Shown here piece by piece: positions 28,272 through 37,292 of a stretch of 64,000 nucleotides of DNA (positions are counted from its first letter, which is position 1; each line of letters starts with the position of its first letter). The stretch is from Acidovorax sp. T1 (GTDB lineage Bacteria; Pseudomonadota; Gammaproteobacteria; Burkholderiales; Burkholderiaceae_C). A program made the translations under genes and the position numbers. The DNA lies in NCBI RefSeq assembly GCF_002176815.1, contig NZ_CP021648.1, positions 3,542,001-3,606,000 on the forward strand, in the 5' to 3' direction. Under the pieces are notes generated by a model. It saw only the letters and a list, made by a program, of their open reading frames with translations, searched no databases and was not told the origin of the DNA.

Positions 28272-30196
28272 CAATGGACGGAATGGGCAGGATCGGCAAT
28301 GACGGGCAGGGGCGGCTCGCGGGGTTCCTGCGCGGTGGACAGGGTGGGAAGCTCGATGCACACGCGGGTGCCAGCGCCCGGCGCCGACTCCACCTGCACC
28401 ACCGCACCGATGCGTTGTGCACGCTCGCGCATGATGCCCAGGCCGACATGCACGGAGTCGGGCGGCACGGCCCGAACTTCAAACCCCGTCCCATTGTCCT
28501 GCACTTCAAAGCGCCAGCGGGGATGCCGGTGCACGCGCAGTTCCACCCGGGTGGCACCCGAATGCTTGCGCACGTTCGTCAATGCTTCCTGCACCATGTG
28601 CAGGACCTGAATCTGCACATCTGGCGGCAGGGGCAGGCCATGGCCCACCATCGTGAGCGTGGTGGCGATGCCGGTCTGGTGCTCGAATTTGGACAGGGTG
28701 GTGCGCAGCGCCGCCTCAATGTCTTCTTCGCTGGTGCGCGTGCGAAAGTGCAGCAACAGTTCGCGCACATCGCTATAGCACTCGCGCACGCCCACATCGA
28801 GCTCGCCCATGCTGCGGTCCCGCGCCGCGATGTCGCCCTTGGCCACGGCATCGCGCAGCAGCTGCGTCTGGATCTTGAGGAAAGCCAGCGACTGGGCAAT
28901 CGAGTCGTGCAGCTCGCGCGCCAGCAAGCTGCGCTCTTGCGCCACGGCGGCCTCACGCTCCAGGGCGGTGGCGCGCAAGCCTTCCATGGCGCTGGCCAGG
29001 TGGCGCGTCATGGCTTCCAGAAGTTCACGCACCTCATCGGTCAGCTCTACCGAGGAGCGAAAGAACAGATTGACCTCGCCGAGCATCCGCTGCTGCATCT
29101 GCACGGGAATAGCCACCAGGGTCTGATAGCCAGCATCGCGGCAATGCGGATACGCCAGCGTAGTGGACGCCATGATCGGTATGACGCGGGTGTGTGCCTG
29201 GCTCTGCGGCTGGCCACACATGCAAGTGCCCGTGTGCAGGCAATGCTCCTCTTCGGTCATGGCGCGCGGCATACCGTCGCCAGCCAGCAGCACATAGCGC
29301 TCATTGGCCTCGTCGGACCAGCGCGCCGCAACGGCATCGGCACCCGCCACACGGCGGATCTGCTTGACAAAGCCTTGCGCCAGGGCGTCCAGCCCGGTCG
29401 CCGTGGAGGCCAGCGCGCTCACTTCATACAGCGCCGCCAAGCGCTGGTTCTGCACGGCGATGCTGGCGGTCTTCTCGCGCACCTTTTGCTCCAGATCGTC
29501 GTGCGAGGCCTGCAATGCATGGGCCATCTGGTTGAAGCCCGCCGAGAGCTGGCCGAATTCGTCGTCAGTCTCCACCGGCAGCCGCGCCCCCCATTCGCCC
29601 TGGCGCAGCCGTGCCAGCGCCTGCTGCAGTTGCGACACCGGATTGAGCACCAGCAGATAACTCACCGCCATGAAGGTCACCGCAGCCGCAATGGCCACCG
29701 CCATCATGATCAGCTGAAACACATGCAACACGGCCGTCCAACCGGCGATCTGGATTTCTATGGCCTCGACAAAGCCGTCCACCTTCTGCACCAAGCTGTC
29801 GGCCTGGGCCAGCGAGCGGGCGCGGTCTGGCGGCAAGCCAGCAGCCCACTCCTTGCGCAATGCCGCCCAGGTGGTGCGGACTTCTTCAAAGCGCGCCCGC
29901 GTATCTGCCCCCCAGGGCACAAACAGGGGTCGCGAGGGATCTCCCGTGCGCAGCAACTCCAGGCTGGCGTCGAACTGCCGCGCATGCCTTTGCACCGCTT
30001 CGGGCGACTCAGTCTGCTGCACCAGAACCATGCGCAGCATGTTCATGCGCAGGCGCCCGGCCTCGTTGACGGCTGCGGCGCCCCCTTCGAGTTTCCAGGC
30101 CACCCACAGCGTCAAGCCGATGGATGCCAGGGCCACCAACAGAAAGCCCCCGCCCATGGCCAGCAGCTTGAAGGTCAGCGGGGACTTGGTGCGCAT
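28271..30196 (-). CDS. narX: Nitrate/nitrite sensor histidine kinase NarX
   Basis: 641 residues. A first membrane helix (LLAMGGGFLLVALASIGLTL) precedes the periplasmic P-box, seen as NEAGRLRMNMLRM, where nitrate is bound. A second membrane helix and HAMP domain follow, then the central cysteine-containing module (HCLHTGTCMCGQ and PHCRDAGYQ), and the HisKA_3-type kinase with the phosphorylated His in ARELHDSIAQSLAFLK; the ATPase has EALTNVRKHSGA and DNGTGFE. The chosen start places the membrane helix at the N terminus. It has an FNR/ANR box 41 bases upstream and a -10-like TACACT ending seven bases before the ATG. Confidence 0.93.
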   Translation of the reverse strand: MRTKSPLTFKLLAMGGGFLLVALASIGLTLWVAWKLEGGAAAVNEAGRLRMNMLRMVLVQQTESPEAVQRHARQFDASLELLRTGDPSRPLFVPWGADTRARFEEVRTTWAALRKEWAAGLPPDRARSLAQADSLVQKVDGFVEAIEIQIAGWTAVLHVFQLIMMAVAIAAAVTFMAVSYLLVLNPVSQLQQALARLRQGEWGARLPVETDDEFGQLSAGFNQMAHALQASHDDLEQKVREKTASIAVQNQRLAALYEVSALASTATGLDALAQGFVKQIRRVAGADAVAARWSDEANERYVLLAGDGMPRAMTEEEHCLHTGTCMCGQPQSQAHTRVIPIMASTTLAYPHCRDAGYQTLVAIPVQMQQRMLGEVNLFFRSSVELTDEVRELLEAMTRHLASAMEGLRATALEREAAVAQERSLLARELHDSIAQSLAFLKIQTQLLRDAVAKGDIAARDRSMGELDVGVRECYSDVRELLLHFRTRTSEEDIEAALRTTLSKFEHQTGIATTLTMVGHGLPLPPDVQIQVLHMVQEALTNVRKHSGATRVELRVHRHPRWRFEVQDNGTGFEVRAVPPDSVHVGLGIMRERAQRIGAVVQVESAPGAGTRVCIELPTLSTAQEPREPPLPVIADPAHSVH

Positions 30197-30202
30197 GGGC
30201 GC

Positions 30203-30208
30203 AGTGTA
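30203..30208 (-). promoter_or_regulatory. Candidate -10 box of the narX promoter
   Basis: TACACT on the minus strand, six bases upstream of the narX ATG and at the proper distance from the FNR box. It predicts a transcript with no or almost no leader. Confidence 0.5.
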
Positions 30209-30230
30209 GGAAGGTCGCGCGCCCCATGCC

Positions 30231-30244
30231 TTGACTTGAATCAA
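30231..30244 (-). promoter_or_regulatory. FNR/ANR binding site upstream of narX
   Basis: TTGACTTGAATCAA fits TTGAY-N4-RTCAA at every consensus position. Its centre is 41.5 bases from the first base of the narX ATG, so a class II FNR promoter would start transcription at the start codon. TACACT at 30203-30208 (read on the minus strand) is the matching -10. Confidence 0.75.
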
Positions 30245-30305
30245 GACCAGGGCGCGCAGCATGCCCCCCTGCCGCCGACAACGCCCAGACCCCGGCGGCC
30301 CGCGC

Positions 30306-32969
30306 CTACACGGCCTGCCGGGCCCGCACCAGCGCGGCAAACGCCTCGGCCGCAAGGGGACGGCTGCAGTGATACCCCTGATAGCTGTCGCAGCCGCGCT
30401 CGCGCAAAAACACCAGCTGCTCCGCCGTCTCAACCCCCTCGGCCAGCACCTGAAGGCCCATGCTGTGGCCCATGGCGATGATGGCCGCACTGATGGCCAT
30501 GTCGTCGGCGCTGCGCGGAATGTCGCGGATGAAGCCCTGGTCGATCTTGAGCACATCGATGGGAAAGCGCTTGAGCTGCGCCAGCGACGAATAGCCGGTG
30601 CCGAAATCATCCACCGCCAGCCGTAGGCCCAGTTCGCGCAGGCGCCGCATGGTCAGCCGTGCCTCGTCTTCGCGCTCGGCGAGCGCACTCTCGGTGATTT
30701 CCAGCTCCAGCAGCGCGGCCGGGAATCCGGTTTCCTTTAGCGCCGACGCGGTGCAACCCACCAGGTCGGTCAGCTGAAACTGGCGCGGCGACACGTTCAC
30801 CGCCAGCGTCAGCGCAGGCAGCCCCTCGTCGCGCCAGCGCTGCCCCTGGCGGCAGGCCTCGCCGATGATCCATTCCCCCAGGGGGCCGATGATGCCCGAC
30901 ACCTCGGCCACGGGGATGAAGCGGGCTGGCGAAATCAGGCCTTCCTCGGGGTCATTCCAGCGCACCAGCGCCTCGGCGCCCACGATGCGCCCCGTGGCAA
31001 TGTCGATCTGCGGCTGGTAATGCAGCACCATGTGGCCGTGCGCCAGCGCCAGGCGCAGGCGCGACTCCAGCGCTAACCGGTCGCGCGCGGACTGGGTCAT
31101 TTCCTCGGTGTAAAAACACCAGGCCCCGCGCCCCAGCGCCTTGACCCCATAGACGGCAGTATGGGCGCCCTGCAACAGGGTCTGAGCCGTGGCGGCATGC
31201 TCCGGAAACATGCAAATACCCACACTCGCGCCGGCCACCACCTCGAACCCGTCGGGCGAGTGCCAGGGCTGCGCCACCACGGCGATCAGCTGCTGTGCCA
31301 CCGCCGCCGCGCCATCGGCGTGGTGCAGATGGCGCACCACCACAGCCAGCTCATCCCCGGCCATGCGGCCCAGCAGGTCGCCCGGCCGCATGGCCGCCTG
31401 CACCCGGCGGGCGATGTCCTTGAGCACCTGGTCGCCCATGGCATGGCCATAACTGTCGTTCACGTCCTTGAACCGGTCCAGGTTGAGGTGCAGCACGGCC
31501 ATGCGCTCGCCGCTGCCGCGTGCCTGCACCACGGCGTCTTCCAGCTGCCCGCAGAACCACAGGCGGTTGGACAGGCCGGTGAGCGCGTCGTTGTGCGCCA
31601 GAAACTCCATGCGCTGGTGCTGCGCCTTCTCGTCGGAGATGTCGGTGAACATGCACACATAGTGCGTGGCCGTGCCAGCGGCATCGCGCACCACGCTCAG
31701 CGACATGTGCTCTGGAAACACATCGCCGCTCTTGCGCCGATTCCAGATTTCGCCCTGCCAGCGCCCGGTGCGCCTCATCGACTCCCACATCGCCTCGTAA
31801 AACGCCCGGTCGTGCCGGCCCGACTTGAAAACGCGCGGGGTCTTGCCCAGCAATTCGTCCTCGGTGTAGCCCAGCATCCGCGTGACCGAAGCGTTCACCG
31901 AGAGAATGCGGTTGTGCGTATCGGTCACGATCACGCCTTCGCTCATGTGGTCCATCACGGTGGACGCCAGGCGCTGGCGCTCATCGACCTGGCGCTCGCG
32001 GGTCAGGTCGGTCAGGATGCCCGAAAAGCGCTCGGGCTGCCCCGCCTCGTTCAGGTGGCGCACACCACGGGCCATGAACCAGCGGTAGTTTCCGTCAAAG
32101 CAGCGCAGGCGGGCCTTCTCGACAAAGGGCTCACCCGAGGCCAGGGCGTAGCGCACGGCCAGTCGCACGCGCTCGCTGTCGTCGGGATGGAGGCGCTCGC
32201 GCATGCGGAAATCCCGCGCGAAATCATCGCCCTGGTAGCGCAGCATGCGCGCCACGCTGGGCGAAAAAGTGGTGTGGGCGCTCTGCAAATCGCGGTCCCA
32301 CATGCCGCCCCCACTGCCCTCCACCGCCAGGCGAAGGCGCGTCTCGCTGCGCTCGAGCGCGGTGCGCGCGGCCTGGATCTCGCCCATATCCTGGAGCACA
32401 CAATCCAGATGGGCCGGTTCGTCGCCTTCTGCGGGCACAAAGGTCACGGTGTTGAGCACATGCACGATGCGCCCGTCGGACGGCCGGTGGCACTGCCGCG
32501 TGCCCAGGTAATGGTCGATCTCGCCGGCCAGCAGACGCTTGATCTGCTGCATGGCGTGGGCAAGGTCTGAGGCCTGGACAACGTCACGAAAATTCAGGGC
32601 CTGCAAGGCCTGCAGGTCCTCGCCCAGCATCCTGCACAGGCAGCCGTTGGCCCACAGGATGCGCCCGTCGAGTGCCACCCGCGCCATGCCCACCGGCGCG
32701 TGGTGCACGATCTGCGCCAGCTCGCGCGCCACCGCCGAGCGCTGCCGCTCCACCTTGCGCATGCGCCCCAGCAGCCAGCCGGCCATCGCACTGGTGACGA
32801 GCACATACAGCCAGCCCTTCCAGGTCTGCAAATGCGTGATCTGCTCGGGCGTGCCGGCCCACCGGGCCAACAATGCGTCGCCCGCAAACACCCATGCCAC
32901 GCCAAAAACGAGGTAAAGCACCACACCCCACCAAGGCGCCAGTTTCGGGATGCAACCCGTGATTCGCAT
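30306..32969 (-). CDS. Membrane-anchored PAS-PAS-PAS-GGDEF-EAL cyclic-di-GMP protein
   Basis: 887 residues; ATG at 32967-32969 with TAAGGAG seven bases upstream. Two membrane helices at about 12-30 and 48-64. PAS domains begin near residues 75, 205 and 345 (SEGVIVTDTHNRILSVN). The GGDEF domain has AGDEL (in GRMAGDELAVVV), a weakened signature. The EAL domain has EALVRW, NVSPRQF, ELEITESAL, DDFGTGYSSL and KIDQGFI, all metal and catalytic positions, so phosphodiesterase activity is expected while cyclase activity is doubtful. Its promoter region is shared with purU in a 51-base divergent gap. Confidence 0.92.
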   Translation of the reverse strand: MRITGCIPKLAPWWGVVLYLVFGVAWVFAGDALLARWAGTPEQITHLQTWKGWLYVLVTSAMAGWLLGRMRKVERQRSAVARELAQIVHHAPVGMARVALDGRILWANGCLCRMLGEDLQALQALNFRDVVQASDLAHAMQQIKRLLAGEIDHYLGTRQCHRPSDGRIVHVLNTVTFVPAEGDEPAHLDCVLQDMGEIQAARTALERSETRLRLAVEGSGGGMWDRDLQSAHTTFSPSVARMLRYQGDDFARDFRMRERLHPDDSERVRLAVRYALASGEPFVEKARLRCFDGNYRWFMARGVRHLNEAGQPERFSGILTDLTRERQVDERQRLASTVMDHMSEGVIVTDTHNRILSVNASVTRMLGYTEDELLGKTPRVFKSGRHDRAFYEAMWESMRRTGRWQGEIWNRRKSGDVFPEHMSLSVVRDAAGTATHYVCMFTDISDEKAQHQRMEFLAHNDALTGLSNRLWFCGQLEDAVVQARGSGERMAVLHLNLDRFKDVNDSYGHAMGDQVLKDIARRVQAAMRPGDLLGRMAGDELAVVVRHLHHADGAAAVAQQLIAVVAQPWHSPDGFEVVAGASVGICMFPEHAATAQTLLQGAHTAVYGVKALGRGAWCFYTEEMTQSARDRLALESRLRLALAHGHMVLHYQPQIDIATGRIVGAEALVRWNDPEEGLISPARFIPVAEVSGIIGPLGEWIIGEACRQGQRWRDEGLPALTLAVNVSPRQFQLTDLVGCTASALKETGFPAALLELEITESALAEREDEARLTMRRLRELGLRLAVDDFGTGYSSLAQLKRFPIDVLKIDQGFIRDIPRSADDMAISAAIIAMGHSMGLQVLAEGVETAEQLVFLRERGCDSYQGYHCSRPLAAEAFAALVRARQAV

Positions 32970-33020
32970 AAAGCTCCTTATTCCAACACCTACGGCCCTT
33001 GCTGCGACAATGGCGCAGCT

Positions 33021-33869
33021 ATGACCAACGCCTACATCCTTACCCTGTCCTGCCCCGACCGCCTGGGGCTGGTGCACGCCGTCTCGGGCTTTTTACTGGA
33101 GCACGGCGGCAACATCGAAGAAGCCGCGCAGTACAACGACCACGCCACGGGCCTGTTCTTCATGCGCGTGCAGTTTGCGTGCGACCAGCACGACCACGCC
33201 ACCCTTCAGGCCCGCCTGACCAGCTTTGCAGAGCCACACCAGATGCGCTGGAGCCTGCATGCCACGGCCCAGCCCGTCAAAACCGTGCTCATGGTCAGCA
33301 AGGAAGGCCATTGCCTGAACGACCTGCTGTTTCGCTGGAAAAGCGGCCTGCTGCCCATCGACATCCGCGCCATCATCAGCAACCACCGCGATTTTTATCA
33401 GCTGGCGGCCAGCTACAACGTGCCGTTTCACCACATTCCGCTCACCGGCAGCACCAAGGCGCAAGCCGAGGCAAAACAGTACGAGATTATCGAGGCCGAA
33501 GAAGCCGAGCTGGTGGTGCTGGCACGTTACATGCAGATACTTTCTCTTGACTTATGTCAAAAACTGGCCGGACGGGCCATCAACATCCACCACAGCTTCC
33601 TGCCGAGCTTCAAGGGCGCCAAGCCTTATTACCAGGCGCATGACCGGGGCGTGAAGCTGATTGGCGCCACCGCCCACTATGTGACGGCCGACCTGGACGA
33701 AGGCCCCATCATCGAGCAAGACGTGGCCCGTGCCGACCACACCGACACGGTGGAAGACCTCACCGCCCGCGGCCGCGACACCGAAAGCCAGGTGCTGGCC
33801 CGCGCCGTGAAGTGGCACAGCGAGCACCGGGTGCTGCTCAACGGCCACAAGACGGTTGTCTTCCGTTAG
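33021..33869 (+). CDS. purU: Formyltetrahydrofolate deformylase
   Basis: 282 residues starting MTNAYILTLSCPDRLGLVHA, an N-terminal ACT domain. The C-terminal formyltransferase fold has MVSKEGHCLNDLLFRWKSG and the catalytic region INIHHSFLPSFKGAKPYYQA with D in DLDEGPIIEQD. PurU hydrolyses 10-formyl-THF to formate and THF, balancing one-carbon pools. The frame is open 107 codons upstream but only this ATG begins with the ACT domain. It ends just before the LysR gene, 10 bases away. Confidence 0.95.
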   Translation: MTNAYILTLSCPDRLGLVHAVSGFLLEHGGNIEEAAQYNDHATGLFFMRVQFACDQHDHATLQARLTSFAEPHQMRWSLHATAQPVKTVLMVSKEGHCLNDLLFRWKSGLLPIDIRAIISNHRDFYQLAASYNVPFHHIPLTGSTKAQAEAKQYEIIEAEEAELVVLARYMQILSLDLCQKLAGRAINIHHSFLPSFKGAKPYYQAHDRGVKLIGATAHYVTADLDEGPIIEQDVARADHTDTVEDLTARGRDTESQVLARAVKWHSEHRVLLNGHKTVVFR

Positions 33870-33879
33870 CCGGCCACCC

Positions 33880-34785
33880 ATGGCCACTGCAGCCCCGTCC
33901 TTCTTCCTCAGCAGCGCCGCAAAGCGCATTCCACCCATCCAGTGCCTGCTGACGTTTGAAGCGCTGGCCCGGCTGCGCAGCGTGACGCAGACGGCCGACG
34001 AACTTTGTGTGACACCCAGCGCCGTGAGCCACCGCGTCAAGCAGCTCGAACAGATCCTGGGCGTGCGGCTGTTTGGCCGGGCCGATTTTTCGCTGACCAC
34101 CGAGGGCAGCGCCTACCTGGCCCATGTGCGCGAGGGCCTGGGCGCGCTGCAGCGCTTTCCGGGCGCTGCCTCGGCACCGGGCCGGCGGCGGCTCAAGCTG
34201 GCCGTCACGCCCACATTTGCGCGCGCCATCCTGATCCCGCGCCTGCGCCAGTTCACCGCGGCCTACCCCGAGATCGACCTGGCGCTGCAGGTGTCCATTC
34301 CGCTGCTGGACGTGGTGGCCGAAGACGCCGACCTGATGGTGCGCTTTGGCCCCGGTCACTATGCCGACGTGGAGCATGTGGAAATTGCCCGCGATGTGGT
34401 CACGCCCCTGGCATCCCCCGCCTTCGTGCGCGAGCACGGGCCTTTCGAGCGCCCCGAAGACCTCGAAGGCGTGCCCCTGCTGCGCAGCCCGCTGGAGCCC
34501 TGGCGCACCTGGTTTGCCGCCACGGGCCTGAACTGGGCCGAGCCCAGCGAGGGCTCGCAGTTCAACGACATCGGCCTGATGTGCGACGGCGCCGCCGCCG
34601 GCATGGGCGTGGCGCTGGTGCGCCTCAAGCTCGGCGCGCCCTGGCTGGAAAACGGCACCCTGGTGCGCCTGTTTGCCACCGACACCGCCAGCCCGCACGC
34701 GCACTACCTGTGCTGGCGCACCGGCACCATGGATCGGTGGGAGTGCGCGGCGTTTGCGGAATGGCTGCGCAAAACCATGGCATAA
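33880..34785 (+). CDS. LysR-type transcriptional regulator, GcvA-like
   Basis: 301 residues from the ATG (an in-frame TTG at 33856 overlaps purU and is less likely). HTH at residues 20-60: FEALARLRSVTQTADELCVT followed by PSAVSHRVKQLE. The effector domain follows a GcvA pattern, LAVTPTFARAILIPRL and NDIGLMCDGAAAGMGVALVR. The target is not clear: it may be purU or the downstream glcD. No divergent gene exists, which is unusual for LysR regulators. Confidence 0.87.
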   Translation: MATAAPSFFLSSAAKRIPPIQCLLTFEALARLRSVTQTADELCVTPSAVSHRVKQLEQILGVRLFGRADFSLTTEGSAYLAHVREGLGALQRFPGAASAPGRRRLKLAVTPTFARAILIPRLRQFTAAYPEIDLALQVSIPLLDVVAEDADLMVRFGPGHYADVEHVEIARDVVTPLASPAFVREHGPFERPEDLEGVPLLRSPLEPWRTWFAATGLNWAEPSEGSQFNDIGLMCDGAAAGMGVALVRLKLGAPWLENGTLVRLFATDTASPHAHYLCWRTGTMDRWECAAFAEWLRKTMA

Positions 34786-34797
34786 GATTTTCCAAGC

Positions 34798-34858
34798 AAA
34801 ATACATCTCTGGCGCTTTCTGGGCAATCGCCGACAGCTATTATTAAGATAGCATTCAA
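34798..34858. repeat. Dispersed palindromic intergenic repeat, diverged copy
   Basis: Contains TGGCGCTTTCTGGGCAATCG, GACAGCTATTATT and ATAGCATTCAA, matching the layout of the copies at 3744 and 37236 but with decayed arms. It lies directly after the LysR gene. Confidence 0.5.
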
Positions 34859-34938
34859 GCCATTCCATCGTTATTTTTCACGGCCACGCGCAAAAAAGCT
34901 CAAGCCTGGGCGCATGGCCATCCCCTACAGTGACAGCC

Positions 34939-36438
34939 ATGAATACTGCCGCCGCCCCCACCGCAGCCCTGTCCGAGCGCGCCGCACGCCAGGCCGAAGT
35001 TGTCCAGTCCCTGGGCCGTGTGCTGCCCGCACACGCACTGCTCTGGCACACCGAAGACACCACGCCCTACGAATGCGACGGCCTCACCGCCTACCGCCAG
35101 CGCCCGCTGGTGGTGTGCCTGCCCGAGACCGAGACGCAAGTCCAGGCCGTGCTGCAGGTGTGCCACCAGCTGCAGGTGCCCGTGGTGGCACGCGGCGCGG
35201 GCACAGGCCTGTCCGGCGGCGCCATGCCCCACGCCATGGGTGTGACGATGTCACTGGCCAAGTTCAACCGCATCCTCGACATCAACCCCGAAAGCCGCAC
35301 GGCCGTGGTGCAGTGTGGTGTGCGCAACCTGGCCATCAGCGAGGCGGCAGCGCCGTATGGCCTGTACTACGCGCCGGACCCCAGCAGCCAGATCGCCTGC
35401 ACCATCGGCGGCAACGTGGCCGAGAACTCGGGCGGCGTGCACTGCCTCAAATACGGCCTCACGGTGCACAACGTGCTCAAGGTGCGCGGCTTCACGGTGG
35501 AGGGCGAACCCGTCGAATTCGGCAGCGAAGCACTGGACGCCCCCGGCTACGACCTGCTGGCCGCCGTGATCGGCAGCGAGGGCATGCTGGCCGTCACCAC
35601 CGAGGTCACCGTCAAGCTGATCCCCAAGCCCCAGCTCGCGCGCTGCATCATGGCCAGCTTTGACGACGTGCGCAAAGCCGGCGACGCGGTGGCCGCCGTG
35701 ATCGCCGCCGGCATCATCCCCGCTGGCCTGGAGATGATGGACAAACCCATGACCGCCGCCGTGGAAGATTTTGTCCACGCGGGCTACGACCTGTCGGCCG
35801 AGGCCATCCTGCTGTGCGAAAGCGACGGCACGCCCGAAGAGGTGGAAGAAGAAATTGGCCGCATGAGCGACGTGCTGCGCGCCGCCGGCGCCACCGCCAT
35901 CTCGGTCAGCCGCGATGAGGCCGAACGCCTGCGCTTTTGGAGCGGCCGCAAAAACGCCTTCCCGGCCAGCGGCCGCATCAGCCCCGACTACATGTGCATG
36001 GACTCGACCATCCCGCGCAAGCGCCTGGCCGACATCCTGCTGGCCATCCAGGCGATGGAGAAAAAGTACCAGCTGCGCTGCGCCAACGTCTTCCACGCGG
36101 GCGATGGCAACCTGCATCCGCTGATCTTGTTCGACGCCAACGATGCCGACCAGCTGCACCGCTGCGAGCTGTTTGGCGCGGACATCCTGGAGACCAGCGT
36201 GGCCATGGGGGGCACGGTGACGGGCGAGCACGGGGTGGGGGTGGAGAAGCTCAACAGCATGTGCGTGCAGTTCTCGGCGGAAGAGAACGCGCAGATGTTG
36301 GGGCTCAAGCATGCGTTCGATCCAGCGGGGCTGTTGAACCCCGGCAAGGTGATTCCTACGCTGAACCGCTGTGCGGAATACGGGAAGATGCTGGTGCGCG
36401 GCGGGCAGATCAGCCATCCGGAGTTGCCGAGGTTTTGA
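34939..36438 (+). CDS. glcD: FAD-linked glycolate / D-lactate oxidase subunit GlcD
   Basis: 499 residues from ATG 34939; a GTG three codons earlier is possible. FAD-binding domain (VPVVARGAGTGLSGGAMPHA; CTIGGNVAENSGGVHCLKYG) and the FAD-oxidase C domain (NVFHAGDGNLHPLILFD; VTGEHGVGVEKL). GlcD oxidises glycolate to glyoxylate together with GlcE and GlcF, which normally follow; here ung follows on the other strand, so partners are encoded elsewhere or the protein acts as a stand-alone D-lactate or hydroxyacid dehydrogenase. Confidence 0.9.
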   Translation: MNTAAAPTAALSERAARQAEVVQSLGRVLPAHALLWHTEDTTPYECDGLTAYRQRPLVVCLPETETQVQAVLQVCHQLQVPVVARGAGTGLSGGAMPHAMGVTMSLAKFNRILDINPESRTAVVQCGVRNLAISEAAAPYGLYYAPDPSSQIACTIGGNVAENSGGVHCLKYGLTVHNVLKVRGFTVEGEPVEFGSEALDAPGYDLLAAVIGSEGMLAVTTEVTVKLIPKPQLARCIMASFDDVRKAGDAVAAVIAAGIIPAGLEMMDKPMTAAVEDFVHAGYDLSAEAILLCESDGTPEEVEEEIGRMSDVLRAAGATAISVSRDEAERLRFWSGRKNAFPASGRISPDYMCMDSTIPRKRLADILLAIQAMEKKYQLRCANVFHAGDGNLHPLILFDANDADQLHRCELFGADILETSVAMGGTVTGEHGVGVEKLNSMCVQFSAEENAQMLGLKHAFDPAGLLNPGKVIPTLNRCAEYGKMLVRGGQISHPELPRF

Positions 36439-36460
36439 GGGTGGCGCCGTTTTTGCGAGG

Positions 36461-36502
36461 AATTGGCTGCTGGTGCTTATCTACCAAGCAAAAACCACGA
36501 AT
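36461..36502. repeat. Half copy of the dispersed palindromic repeat
   Basis: AATTGGCTGCTGGTGCTTAT then CTACCAAGCAAAAACCACGA. Only the left arm is well kept. It lies between the convergent glcD and ung genes. Confidence 0.45.
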
Positions 36503-37234
36503 TCACCCCTGAGCCAACCACTCCCGAAACACCCCCGCCCGCCCAAAATGCCCACACCCGATGAACGGCACCGGCGGACGCAACGCCGACAGCGGCGAGG
36601 GATGGTTGGCACACAACACCCGGTGCCCGCGATCACCAGGAATGACCACCCGCTTGGTTTGCGCATGCGCGCCCCACAGCATGAACACCACCGGGCGCGG
36701 CCCTTCGGCCACCTGGCGGATGACGGCATCGGTCAGCACCTCCCAGCCCTTGCCCGCGTGGCTGGCGGGCTGGCCCTCTTCCACGGTAAGGCAGGTATTG
36801 AGCAGCAGCACGCCATTACGCGCCCACCGCACCAGGCTGCCGCCAGGCTGCGGAAACGCAGGCGGTGGCGTGCCCAGGTCGCGCTGCAACTCCTTGAAAA
36901 TGTTGCGCAGCGACGGGGGCAGCGGCACGCCCGGCGCCACTGAAAACGCCAACCCCTCGGCCTGACCCCGGCCGTGGTAGGGGTCCTGGCCCAGGATGAC
37001 CACGCGCACCGCTTCGGGCGGCGTCAACTCCAGTGCGCGCAGCGGGCGCGGGGGAAAGATGGTGGCGCCGGCGTCCAGCCGCGCTTGCAGAAATGACCGC
37101 AGCTTCTGGCCGGACGCGCTGGCAAAAAACCCATCCACCAGCGGCTGCCAGCCCGGTGCCACAGGCCAGTCGGCGGGGTCGGCACCCTGCAATTGCGCAG
37201 GGGCGGTCGCTGGGTCGGCAAACAGGTCATTCAT
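36503..37234 (-). CDS. ung: Uracil-DNA glycosylase, family 1
   Basis: 243 residues. The catalytic motif GQDPYHGRGQAEGLAFS carries the essential Asp, LLLNTCLTVE is the uracil pocket, and CANHPSPLSALR provides the His. It removes uracil from DNA as the first step of base-excision repair. MNDLFAD is used as start; TTG two codons upstream is possible. Its upstream gap to trpC carries a copy of the dispersed repeat. Confidence 0.95.
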   Translation of the reverse strand: MNDLFADPATAPAQLQGADPADWPVAPGWQPLVDGFFASASGQKLRSFLQARLDAGATIFPPRPLRALELTPPEAVRVVILGQDPYHGRGQAEGLAFSVAPGVPLPPSLRNIFKELQRDLGTPPPAFPQPGGSLVRWARNGVLLLNTCLTVEEGQPASHAGKGWEVLTDAVIRQVAEGPRPVVFMLWGAHAQTKRVVIPGDRGHRVLCANHPSPLSALRPPVPFIGCGHFGRAGVFREWLAQG

Positions 37235-37235
37235 A

Positions 37236-37291
37236 GTCAAAATGGCCTCCAGCGCTTATACAGAAAGCGCAAGCAGCTATCAATTTTGATA
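37236..37291. repeat. Dispersed palindromic intergenic repeat
   Basis: TCAAAATGGCCTCCAGCGCT, TATACAG and AAAGCGCAAGCAGCTATCAA followed by TTTTGATA. It fills the gap between ung and trpC, with the same arms as at 10593. Confidence 0.65.
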
Positions 37292-37292
37292 T

